Source: Chryseobacterium indicum (GTDB taxonomy: Bacteria; Bacteroidota; Bacteroidia; Flavobacteriales; Weeksellaceae). Taken from it: DNA of 64,000 nt. The notes under the pieces were generated by a model. The model worked only from the letters and a program-made list of their open reading frames with translations. It was not told the DNA's origin and did no database searches. This document shows, one piece after another, positions 1 through 6,878 of the stretch. Each line of letters starts with the position of its first letter. Within the stretch, counting starts at the first letter, position 1. A program made the translations under genes and the position numbers. The stretch covers positions 372,001 through 436,000 of the forward strand of contig NZ_JACSGT010000002.1 in the NCBI RefSeq assembly GCF_021504595.1, written 5' to 3'.

Positions 1-628
1 TCAATATTTCAGAGCTGTAAAGGATGGTGAAAACTGGAAAGAAGTTTCCTATTCAAAATTTGGAGGACAGGGTTCTATGGGAAATGGAGGAGCGATGAGA
101 GCTTCTGTAATCGGAGCTTATTTTTATGATGATCTGGATCAGCTTAAAACAAATGCAGAACTGTCCTGTGAAGTTACCCATGCCAACAAAGAAGCGATGG
201 AAGGCACAAAAGCCATTGCATTAGCTGCAGCTTTTGTCATTCAGGAAAAATTAGGATTGATACAGTTGAATCAGCAGGAATTTATTCAGAAAATTCAGTC
301 TGAATTGAAGGATTCTGATATGAAAAGTAAACTGAACAAAGTCTTATATTTAGGCGGAAATCCAAGCATTGAGTTATTGGTCAAAACATTAGGAAACGGA
401 ATAAAAATGACCGCTCAGGACACTGTGCCGATTGTACTCTGGATGCTTTCGAGATACCGGAACAATGTTGAAGAATGTCTTTGGAATACAGTTTCAGCAT
501 TAGGCGACAGAGATACAACCTGCGCAATGGCAGGAGGAATAAGTATTTTAAGCTGCGATGAAGCATCAATTCCGGATTGGACAAAGAATGTTGAGGATTG
601 GAAAAAAAGCAAATTTTATGAACATTGA
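1..628 (+). CDS. ADP-ribosylglycohydrolase, C-terminal part (cut by window edge)
   Basis: The reading frame is open from base 2, so the true start lies upstream of the window; the ATG at 77 is internal. The family removes ADP-ribose from proteins, nucleic acids or small molecules with a two-metal centre. Visible family motifs are GNGGAMR (at the 77 region) and, near the end, [13 protein letters not shown], which keeps the Asp-x-Asp metal-binding pair of the family's last motif. It is the first visible gene of an ADP-ribose operon; its last 11 bases overlap the macrodomain gene. It differs clearly from the two tandem paralogues at 1943-3846 (GNGGAMR versus GNGSLMR; GDRDT versus GEDTDT), so it belongs to a different subgroup. 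Family call is firm, substrate unknown. Confidence 0.9.
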   Translation, partial: QYFRAVKDGENWKEVSYSKFGGQGSMGNGGAMRASVIGAYFYDDLDQLKTNAELSCEVTHANKEAMEGTKAIALAAAFVIQEKLGLIQLNQQEFIQKIQSELKDSDMKSKLNKVLYLGGNPSIELLVKTLGNGIKMTAQDTVPIVLWMLSRYRNNVEECLWNTVSALGDRDTTCAMAGGISILSCDEASIPDWTKNVEDWKKSKFYEH

Positions 629-1127
629 ATTAATAAAAGGAGACATCACCAAAATAGAAGCAGACGCTATCGTTAACGCAGCCAACTCTTCCTTATTGGG
701 CGGTGGCGGAGTAGACGGAGCCATTCATCGGGCAGGAGGAAAACAAATTCTTGATGAGTGTATAGAAATCCGAAACCGACAAGGCAAATGCAAAACAGGA
801 GAAGCAGTCGTTACAACCGGTGGAAATCTCCCTGCGAAATACGTCATTCATATCGTTGGTCCGGTCTGGAATGGAGATGAAGAAAAAGGTTCGAAATTAT
901 TGGCAAATTGTTACCATAATTCATTGAAATTAGCAGAAAGTCTAAAGGTGAAAACCATTGCTTTTCCCAACATCAGCACAGGAATTTATCGGTTCCCAAA
1001 AGAATTGGCGGCAAAAATTGCCATAGATGAGGTGAAAAACTTTACATCGGAGATTATTGAAAAAGTTATTTTCGTATGCTTTGATGATGAAAATGAGGAA
1101 ATTTACAGAACATTGTTAAAAGAATAA
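618..1127 (+). CDS. macrodomain protein (ADP-ribose / O-acetyl-ADP-ribose binding hydrolase)
   Basis: A 169-residue stand-alone macrodomain. The start at 618 is chosen because the domain begins [20 protein letters not shown] there; the upstream in-frame ATG at 558 would add 20 unrelated residues inside the previous gene. Key motifs: GDIT (8-11), NAAN (20-23), [10 protein letters not shown] (28-37, with the Asp expected for catalysis in MacroD/YmdB-type enzymes), GPVW, and STGIYRFP in the phosphate-binding loop. Known relatives deacetylate O-acetyl-ADP-ribose (the sirtuin by-product), remove mono-ADP-ribose from acidic residues, or dephosphorylate ADP-ribose-1''-phosphate. The next gene is a sirtuin and a Tpt1 lies downstream, so all three activities have a local source of substrate. 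Cytosolic; no signal peptide. Confidence 0.95.
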   Translation: MNIELIKGDITKIEADAIVNAANSSLLGGGGVDGAIHRAGGKQILDECIEIRNRQGKCKTGEAVVTTGGNLPAKYVIHIVGPVWNGDEEKGSKLLANCYHNSLKLAESLKVKTIAFPNISTGIYRFPKELAAKIAIDEVKNFTSEIIEKVIFVCFDDENEEIYRTLLKE

Positions 1128-1148
1128 TACAGAATAATAGTTTTTGTG

Positions 1149-1229
1149 AGCTTCGCTAAGTGAAACGGCTTTGCGAACTAAAACGTTTAGTAGTAACAAA
1201 AAACTTTGTGGTCCTTTGCGTTAAAAATG
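1149..1229 (+). repeat. dispersed intergenic repeat, copy 1
   Basis: The only real gap in the ADP-ribose operon (1128-1256) is filled by a sequence shared with 63841-63919. Common core: a GAGTGAAACGCCTTTGCGAAC-like block (here AAGTGAAACGGCTTTGCGAAC), then a variable stretch, then CTTTGTGGTCCTTTGCGTTA. A short ORF across it (1160-1351) is a shadow. A diverged copy lies at 6745-6830. It may be a relic of a small mobile element that split macrodomain and sirtuin genes. Confidence 0.6.
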
Positions 1230-1256
1230 ATACAAAAACAATAAAAATTAAAACAA

Positions 1257-1943
1257 ATGAAAAAACTAACCATATTAACCGGCGCCGGAATCAGTGCCGA
1301 AAGCGGAATAAAAACTTTCAGAGACGGAGATGGTCTTTGGGAAAATCATAGCATCACAGATGTGGCAAGTCCGGAAGGATGGCGAAAAGACAGAGCTTTG
1401 GTTCTTGAATTTTACAACCAAAGACGAAGACAGCTTCACGAAGTAGAGCCGAATGATGCACACCGATTATTGGCAGAATTAGAAAAACATTTTGAAGTTC
1501 AGATCATTACCCAGAATATTGATGATCTGCATGAAAGAGCAGGCTCAACCAATATTTTACATTTACACGGCGAATTATTCAAATCCTGTTCGTGCAGCGA
1601 TAAAAACCTGATTTACGAGCAGAAAGATGACATCAACATCGGCGATAAAGCAGAAGACGGAGCGCAGTTAAGACCATTTATTGTCTGGTTCGGAGAAGAT
1701 GTTCCCCTGATGAAAGATGCTACGAAAATGGCAAAAGAAGCCGATATATTTTTGGTAATCGGAACTTCTTTACAGGTATATCCTGCAGCGGGGTTAATTC
1801 ATGATATCAAGGATGATTGTCTTTTAATCGTGATCAATCCCAACGAAACAGGTTTCGGATACGGACAGAGAGCCGTTGTGATGAAAGAAACCGCAACGCA
1901 GGGAATGAAACTGCTTTTTGACAAACTGGTAAATCTTGCATAA
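1257..1943 (+). CDS. NAD-dependent protein deacylase, class III sirtuin without zinc cysteines
   Basis: Sir2 family, 228 residues, cytosolic. It would transfer an acyl group from lysine to ADP-ribose of NAD+, giving nicotinamide and O-acyl-ADP-ribose. Motifs: GAGISAESGIKTFR (9-22, NAD site), TQNIDDLHERAG (85-96), HLHGEL with catalytic His104, GTSLQVYPA near 165-175. Tyr53-x-x-Arg56 (FYNQRR) matches the Y-x-x-R pair that lets CobB/SIRT5 accept succinyl and malonyl lysine. The four zinc cysteines are not present as a set: only C111 and C113 occur and the second CxxC is missing. The stop overlaps the next ATG by one base (TAATG), so it is coupled to the first tandem ADP-ribosylglycohydrolase. 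Confidence 0.95.
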   Translation: MKKLTILTGAGISAESGIKTFRDGDGLWENHSITDVASPEGWRKDRALVLEFYNQRRRQLHEVEPNDAHRLLAELEKHFEVQIITQNIDDLHERAGSTNILHLHGELFKSCSCSDKNLIYEQKDDINIGDKAEDGAQLRPFIVWFGEDVPLMKDATKMAKEADIFLVIGTSLQVYPAAGLIHDIKDDCLLIVINPNETGFGYGQRAVVMKETATQGMKLLFDKLVNLA

Positions 1944-2881
1944 TGGAAAATACAATAAAAGCCGGAATTTTCGGAGTTTGTGTTGGTGACGCATTGGGCG
2001 TTCCCGTAGAATTTAAAACCAGAGAAACTTTAAAAGCGTTTCCAGTTGAAAATATGCGGGAATTCGGATCGTGGAACCAGCCGAAAGGAACGTGGAGCGA
2101 CGACAGTTCGTTAACGCTTTGCATTGCAGACGAACTCACAAAAGGTTATGATCTGGAAAAAATCGGGCAAAGCTTTGTGAAGTGGGTAAAATACGGACAT
2201 TGGACGGCTCACGGAAGATTATTCGATATTGGAGGAACAACAAGGCATTCTATCGCAAGATTAATAAAAGGAGAAAGCGCAAAATTTTCGGGAAATATTT
2301 TCGAAGAAGATAACGGAAACGGTTCTTTAATGAGAACACTTCCGTTGGCGTTCTTCCTTAAGGACGAAGAAAATATTGAAAAACTTTATCAGACGGTAAA
2401 AGAAGTTTCTGCAATCACACACGGACATTTTCGCTCGGTGTTTGCCTGCTTTATTTATATAATTTTTGCCATTGAATTAATCAAAGGAAAAGATAAAAAA
2501 GAAGCATATCATCACACTCAAAAAGCGGTATTGCAATTTGCAGAAATTCAGGGCTTTAATCTGAAGGATATACAGCTTTTTGACAGGATTTTAAAGAATA
2601 ATATTTCAGAATATCATGAAGATTCCATCAGTTCAGGAGGCTACGTTCTTCACAGTCTGGAAGCCTCATTATGGTGTTTCTTAAATTCTGAAAGTTATTC
2701 TGAAGCAGTATTGAAAGCTGTTAATTTAGGAGAAGATACCGATACAACCGGAGCTATCACAGGCGGAATTGCCGGACTGTATTATGGTTTTGAAAGTATT
2801 CCAAAAGAATGGATTGAAGTTTTGGCGAGAAAAGAGGATATCGAAAAATTGTGTGAAAAATTAAATGAGAAATTGAAATGA
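1943..2881 (+). CDS. ADP-ribosylglycohydrolase, tandem copy A
   Basis: 312 residues, full-length for the family. Motifs in order: GVCVGDALGVPVEF (11-24), WSDDSSLTLC (metal site), DNGNGSLMRTLPL in the middle, and GEDTDTTGAITGGIAGLYYG near the C-terminus with the Asp-x-Asp metal pair. It would hydrolyse an N- or O-glycosidic ADP-ribose bond; the substrate cannot be read from sequence. The start overlaps the sirtuin stop by one base and the stop overlaps copy B by four (ATGA). The C-terminal 75 residues are almost identical to copy B, also at DNA level, while the middle differs, which suggests tandem duplication with later gene conversion. Confidence 0.95.
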   Translation: MENTIKAGIFGVCVGDALGVPVEFKTRETLKAFPVENMREFGSWNQPKGTWSDDSSLTLCIADELTKGYDLEKIGQSFVKWVKYGHWTAHGRLFDIGGTTRHSIARLIKGESAKFSGNIFEEDNGNGSLMRTLPLAFFLKDEENIEKLYQTVKEVSAITHGHFRSVFACFIYIIFAIELIKGKDKKEAYHHTQKAVLQFAEIQGFNLKDIQLFDRILKNNISEYHEDSISSGGYVLHSLEASLWCFLNSESYSEAVLKAVNLGEDTDTTGAITGGIAGLYYGFESIPKEWIEVLARKEDIEKLCEKLNEKLK

Positions 2882-3846
2882 ATAACCTTGTAAAATCAGC
2901 AATTTTCGGAGTTTGTGTGGGTGATGCATTAGGCGTTCCGGTGGAATTCAGAAGCAGAGAACAACTGAAACGTTCTCCGGTGACAACCATGAGAGCTTTC
3001 GGAACGCATCGTCAACCTGCGGGAACGTGGAGCGACGACAGTTCTCTTGCTTTATGTCTTGCAGAAAGTCTTACTAATACGTATGATTTAGAGGATATTG
3101 CGCTGAAATTTTTACAATGGTATAATGAAGAAATCTGGACACCTCACGGAACTGTTTTCGATATCGGAATTGCTACTTCACAGGCAATCCATAGAATCGG
3201 AAAAGGAACTCCTTCAACTTTATGCGGTGGCACAACGGAGTTTGATAACGGAAACGGTTCCTTAATGAGAATTTTGCCATTATTGTTTTATATCAAAGAT
3301 TTTCCTATTGCAAAACGTTTTGATACGGTGAAAGATGTTTCCAGCATTACACATGGACACATCCGTTCTGTTTTGGCGTGTTTCATTTATCTTGAACTGG
3401 CATTGGAAATCCTGAACAAAAAAGAAAAATGGGAAGCATACACAAATATGCAGAGGAATGTCAGAGAATTTTTGGATAACAATCCGATTTGTTCTCAGGA
3501 CGAAATGAATAAATTTCACCGGATTTTAGAATTGAAGGTTGGCGATTATGATGTTACTCCATTGCATACTTTACAGGAAGAGGAAATAAGTTCATCAGGC
3601 TACGTTCTTCACAGTTTAGAAGCTTCATTATGGTGCTTTTTGAACTCTGAAAATTATACTGAAGCCGTTTTAAAAGCCGTCAATCTGGGAGAAGATACCG
3701 ACACAACCGGAGCCATCACAGGCGGAATTGCCGGACTGTATTATGGTTTTGAAAGTATTCCGAAAGAGTGGGTTGATGTATTGGCGAGAAAGGATGATAT
3801 TGAAAATTTATGTGATAAATTAGATAAGGAATATTATGAAAAATAA
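2878..3846 (+). CDS. ADP-ribosylglycohydrolase, tandem copy B
   Basis: 322 residues, paralogue of the preceding gene with the same motif order: GVCVGDALGVPVEF, WSDDSSLALC, DNGNGSLMRILPL, GEDTDTTGAITGGIAGLYYG. All expected metal ligands are present, so both copies look active. It carries about ten extra residues before the shared C-terminal block. Start overlaps copy A (ATGA); the last 11 bases overlap the DUF6794-like gene, whose ATG is inside the final codons. Three hydrolases of this family in one operon imply either different substrates or stage-specific use. Confidence 0.95.
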   Translation: MNNLVKSAIFGVCVGDALGVPVEFRSREQLKRSPVTTMRAFGTHRQPAGTWSDDSSLALCLAESLTNTYDLEDIALKFLQWYNEEIWTPHGTVFDIGIATSQAIHRIGKGTPSTLCGGTTEFDNGNGSLMRILPLLFYIKDFPIAKRFDTVKDVSSITHGHIRSVLACFIYLELALEILNKKEKWEAYTNMQRNVREFLDNNPICSQDEMNKFHRILELKVGDYDVTPLHTLQEEEISSSGYVLHSLEASLWCFLNSENYTEAVLKAVNLGEDTDTTGAITGGIAGLYYGFESIPKEWVDVLARKDDIENLCDKLDKEYYEK

Positions 3847-5044
3847 AATACTTTATAAGGTTGTTACAGAAAAGGAAATTATTTTTCTTGGCCAAAACAA
3901 TTTCCAAAAATTTTCATTTCAAGATCTAGAAACGGGCTCTGCAAATACGGAAGAAAAATCTAAAGAAATCACACTTCAAAACTACATTAATAATCCGCAG
4001 TACAATTATATAGGATTTATTGTAAGTTTTGCAACGGAAGACAACAGAATAAAAGGAAAGATTAAAATAAATGATGTTTTTTTTGGAAAAAATTTTAAAA
4101 ACTTCTCTGATGAAACAGTAATTGATTGTATTGAGGATGAGGAAAGATTTTACGAAAAGAAACTCGAGTATTTTTTAGAAACCAAATCCCGAAAGATTAT
4201 TCCCGATGATTATTTCATTAAATTAAACGAAGAGTTTAGTGTATTTTTAGAAAAAAACAATCATTTAAATACTGAAGACTATATAAAATCCAAAACACAA
4301 AAGTATAATACAATTAAAGAAAGAACATCATCGATTAATACATTAGATGAAGCAATAGAATTTTTAATTCAGGATTACGGAGCTGAAAAAATTAGTAAAA
4401 TTCAAGATGAAACAATTTTAACACAGTTTAGAACGGAAAGAAATCATTTTGGAAGTAATATGTATCTCAGGAATTTATTTTTTCATGGAAATCAAAATGA
4501 AAATTTTAAAAAAGCAATCAGAGAGTATGGTAAAATTAGTTTTGCAAGTGGTGGAGAGCTGGGAGAGGGATATTTGGAAGATGCTTTTTGGAGAAAGTTA
4601 AATAACTGTGAAATAAACTCTGAAATTCAGCAAAAACTAAAAGAAGATTATGAAGAAATAGAGCTTTTAACTCAAAATTATTGCAAAAGCAAAGGTGCCG
4701 AAAATGTAAATGATTTGAACGAAGAAGATTTTGATGGTTTATTGAAAATTTATAAAAATAGAAATAAAGGAAAAGAAGGGTCTATTTTAAGGCTTCAGCT
4801 CCAGTCATATAATATTATTGATAAAGATATAAATGATTATATCGCTCTTGAAAACGACAATAATGATAGAGATTATTATGCAATCAAATATGAAAAATAT
4901 GCTATTCTGGCTGGTGTGAAAGATAACGATAAAAAAATGTATGAGTCCTTAAAACAAGATTATTTTCAATATCACGCAATTAATAAAAAGCTAGGATCCT
5001 TTATCCACAAAATAAAAGAACAACATATAATTAACGATTTATAA
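3836..5044 (+). CDS. DUF6794-like protein of unknown function
   Basis: 402 residues, no signal peptide or membrane segment. Residues about 165-260 resemble DUF6794: TLDEAIEFLIQDYGAEKIS, then RNHFGSNMYLRNLFFHGN, then GGELGEGYLEDAFWRKL. Assignment is by pattern memory and should be tested by profile search. The N-terminal 160 residues (KILYKVVTEKEIIFLGQNNF) and the charged C-terminal helices are not recognised. The gene is visibly more AT-rich than its neighbours, yet it sits inside the operon with an 11-base overlap on the left and one spacer base before kptA, so it is co-translated with ADP-ribose enzymes. It is the largest unexplained component of the operon and a candidate ADP-ribose substrate, reader or effector (inference). 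Confidence 0.75.
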   Translation: MKNKILYKVVTEKEIIFLGQNNFQKFSFQDLETGSANTEEKSKEITLQNYINNPQYNYIGFIVSFATEDNRIKGKIKINDVFFGKNFKNFSDETVIDCIEDEERFYEKKLEYFLETKSRKIIPDDYFIKLNEEFSVFLEKNNHLNTEDYIKSKTQKYNTIKERTSSINTLDEAIEFLIQDYGAEKISKIQDETILTQFRTERNHFGSNMYLRNLFFHGNQNENFKKAIREYGKISFASGGELGEGYLEDAFWRKLNNCEINSEIQQKLKEDYEEIELLTQNYCKSKGAENVNDLNEEDFDGLLKIYKNRNKGKEGSILRLQLQSYNIIDKDINDYIALENDNNDRDYYAIKYEKYAILAGVKDNDKKMYESLKQDYFQYHAINKKLGSFIHKIKEQHIINDL

Positions 5045-5045
5045 A

Positions 5046-5588
5046 ATGAACGAACAACATAAAAAAAGAATAAGCAAATACCTAAGCTTGGTGCTTAGAC
5101 ATAAACCCGAAGTTATCGGGCTGAATTTAGACGAAAACGGATGGGCAGATGTGGAAGAACTACAGAAAAAATGTGCAAAACAAAATCGCGCTTTCACACT
5201 GGAAGAATTGGATGAGGTGGTGGAAACAAACGATAAAAAACGCTTTATTTTAAACGAGGATAAAACCAGAATCCGTGCAAATCAGGGACATTCAATTGAT
5301 ATTGATCTGGCGCTGAAACCACAACAGCCACCGGAATTTCTCTATCATGGAACCGCAGAAACCAATCTTGCATCCATCTTTGAAAAAGGAATTGAAAAGA
5401 GAAACAGACAGCACGTTCATCTAAGTCAGGATAAAGAAACCGCAACCAAAGTCGGAATGCGCCACGGAAAACCTGTCATTTTAACCATTGAAACCGGAAA
5501 AATGCACGAAGACGGAATCGTATTCTACCTTTCCGAAAACAAAGTCTGGCTGACTGATTTTGTGGATGCAGAATATATTTCGAAATGA
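5046..5588 (+). CDS. kptA: RNA 2'-phosphotransferase, Tpt1/KptA family
   Basis: 180 residues, the family's usual bacterial length. The enzyme transfers an internal RNA 2'-phosphate to NAD+, giving repaired RNA, nicotinamide and ADP-ribose 1'',2''-cyclic phosphate. Visible motifs: SLVLRHKPEVIGL with Arg18-His19, GWADVEEL, the NQGHSID region, YHGT, then HVHLSQD and the C-terminal Arg/Gly region GMRHGKPVIL. Yeast needs it in tRNA splicing; the role in bacteria is unsettled, and some Tpt1 proteins also ADP-ribosylate 5'-phosphate RNA or DNA ends. Here macrodomain, glycohydrolases and a phosphoesterase are co-encoded, all able in principle to act on its product. ATGA overlap with the next gene. 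Confidence 0.95.
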   Translation: MNEQHKKRISKYLSLVLRHKPEVIGLNLDENGWADVEELQKKCAKQNRAFTLEELDEVVETNDKKRFILNEDKTRIRANQGHSIDIDLALKPQQPPEFLYHGTAETNLASIFEKGIEKRNRQHVHLSQDKETATKVGMRHGKPVILTIETGKMHEDGIVFYLSENKVWLTDFVDAEYISK

Positions 5589-5788
5589 CAGCTCAGGAAT
5601 TTGATGAAGCCGTAAAAGACTTTTCTCCTGAGAAAGAGGATTTAAAAGAAAAAGTTAATGAATTATTTGGAAAAGGAGCAGGAACCGTACGTATTTTATA
5701 CTTTATTGTTGAACATAAGAATTGCAGATTAGTTGAAGCAATGGAAATTGTGGAATCCTGCCCGAATTATCACAACAGATTTAAATGA
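5585..5788 (+). CDS. small protein of unknown function (67 aa)
   Basis: Not recognised. It is bounded by ATGA overlaps on both sides (with kptA and with the phosphoesterase), which is strong evidence that it is translated. The sequence looks like a compact helical protein: acidic N-terminus with EKEDLKEKVNELFGKG, then VRILYFIVEHKNCRLVEAMEIVESCP. The second half resembles short helical domains with a 'sL.EAk..ve..p' rhythm seen in ribosomal L7/L12-like folds, but that is weak. Position suggests an accessory subunit for one of its neighbours. Confidence 0.8.
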   Translation: MTAQEFDEAVKDFSPEKEDLKEKVNELFGKGAGTVRILYFIVEHKNCRLVEAMEIVESCPNYHNRFK

Positions 5789-6540
5789 AAAGAACATTAG
5801 CAATAGGCGACATTCACGGAGGATTCAAAGCATTGAAGCAGGTTTTGGAAAGAGCCGCTGTTACAGAAAACGACACCCTGATTTTTCTCGGAGATTATGT
5901 TGATGGCTGGAGTGAATCTTCGCAGATCATTCAGTTTTTAATTGAACTTGCCGAAAAGCAGGAATGTATTTTCATTAAAGGAAATCATGATGCATGGACG
6001 GAAGACTGGCTTTCTTTCGGAAAAAGTGAAGATGTATGGCTTTTCAATGGCGGAAAAAGTACGGTAGAAAGCTATTCAGATTTCTCTTTGGAAGAACTTG
6101 AAGTTCATCTTGAATTTTTCCAGCGAATGAAAAACTATTATGTCGACGATAAAAACCGACTGTTTATTCACGCAGGATATTCGTCCATGCACGGTCCCGA
6201 AAAGGAAGTCTATTCCAGCAATTACCGTTGGGACAGAACATTGTGGGAAACAGCCGTTGCAATGGATAAAACTTTGGCGAAAGACTCAGAATTCTATCCG
6301 AAAAGGCTGCTTTTATACCATGAAATTTTCATCGGTCATACACCCACACTGCATTTGGGAAGTAAAGAACCCATCAATAAAGCGAATGTATGGAATATAG
6401 ATACAGGAGCCGCATTCACCGGAGCATTAACAATCATGGATGTCGATTCCAAAGAATTCTGGCAAAGCGATCCCCTTCCGGAGCTTTATCCGGATGAAAA
6501 GGGCAGAAATAACTATACTGTTAAACCTAAAAACCGCTAA
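5785..6540 (+). CDS. calcineurin-like metallophosphoesterase (PPP-type phosphatase fold)
   Basis: 251 residues, cytosolic. All metal-binding blocks are present: GDIHGG (8-13), FLGDYVDGW (about 34-42), KGNHDAW, FIHAGY and GHTPT. The order and spacing match PrpA/lambda-phosphatase-type serine/threonine or diadenosine phosphatases. As the last gene of the ADP-ribose operon it might instead act on nucleotides: ADPRibase-Mn, another enzyme of this superfamily, opens ADP-ribose cyclic phosphate, which is the Tpt1 by-product. That link is inference from context. The gene ends two bases into a strong terminator stem. Confidence 0.92.
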   Translation: MKRTLAIGDIHGGFKALKQVLERAAVTENDTLIFLGDYVDGWSESSQIIQFLIELAEKQECIFIKGNHDAWTEDWLSFGKSEDVWLFNGGKSTVESYSDFSLEELEVHLEFFQRMKNYYVDDKNRLFIHAGYSSMHGPEKEVYSSNYRWDRTLWETAVAMDKTLAKDSEFYPKRLLLYHEIFIGHTPTLHLGSKEPINKANVWNIDTGAAFTGALTIMDVDSKEFWQSDPLPELYPDEKGRNNYTVKPKNR

Positions 6541-6573
6541 ATATCTTCTCTAAATTGGGAAGATATTTTTTTT
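6539..6573 (+). terminator. intrinsic terminator of the ADP-ribose operon
   Basis: Perfect 10-bp stem AAATATCTTC (6539-6548) / GAAGATATTT (6559-6568) with a 10-base loop, followed by a T run. It marks the end of the operon. Confidence 0.8.
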
Positions 6574-6878
6574 GATGCTTAAAATCAGCGTCATCAGCAA
6601 AATCAGCGGGAGTAAAATACACATTGATAATGTCATTAAAAGTATAAACCGCAGTTTTACGAGTGTAGTTCGAAAGACTTATTCAGAGATAGATTCTTTC
6701 TTCGTTAGATTTGGCAAAGCGAACGACAATTCTGGAAAGCAACACCTTTGCTGAGTAAAACGCCTTTATAGACGAAGAATATTTTCAATTTTTTTTTAAT
6801 AAAATCTTTGCAGTCTCTGCGTTAAAAATAATAGGTTTCACAAACTTTAAGTAATTTTAAAACCCAAAATACCACTCA
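6574..6878 (+). repeat. repeat-rich intergenic region
   Basis: No convincing gene in 305 bp. The left part has the phased text AAAATCAGCGTCATCAGC AAAATCAGCGGGA, a pattern common between genes in this group. The right part (6745-6830) is a diverged copy of the dispersed repeat at 1149-1229: GCTGAGTAAAACGCCTTT, then ATCTTTGCAGTCTCTGCGTTAAAAA. The promoter of the following peptidase must lie at the end, but no clear TAnnTTTG box is visible. Confidence 0.5.

Noticed and set aside
1160..1351. 63-codon ORF over the repeat and sirtuin start
   Set aside because: Lys/Arg/Asn-rich translation of a dispersed repeat, overlapping the true sirtuin start.
6140..6400. Alternate-frame ORF inside the phosphoesterase
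   Set aside because: Shadow of a gene with all catalytic motifs in the other frame.
1..6573. DarT/DarG-type toxin-antitoxin in the ADP-ribose operon
   Set aside because: A macrodomain is present but no DarT-like transferase is visible in the window; genes left of the edge are unknown.
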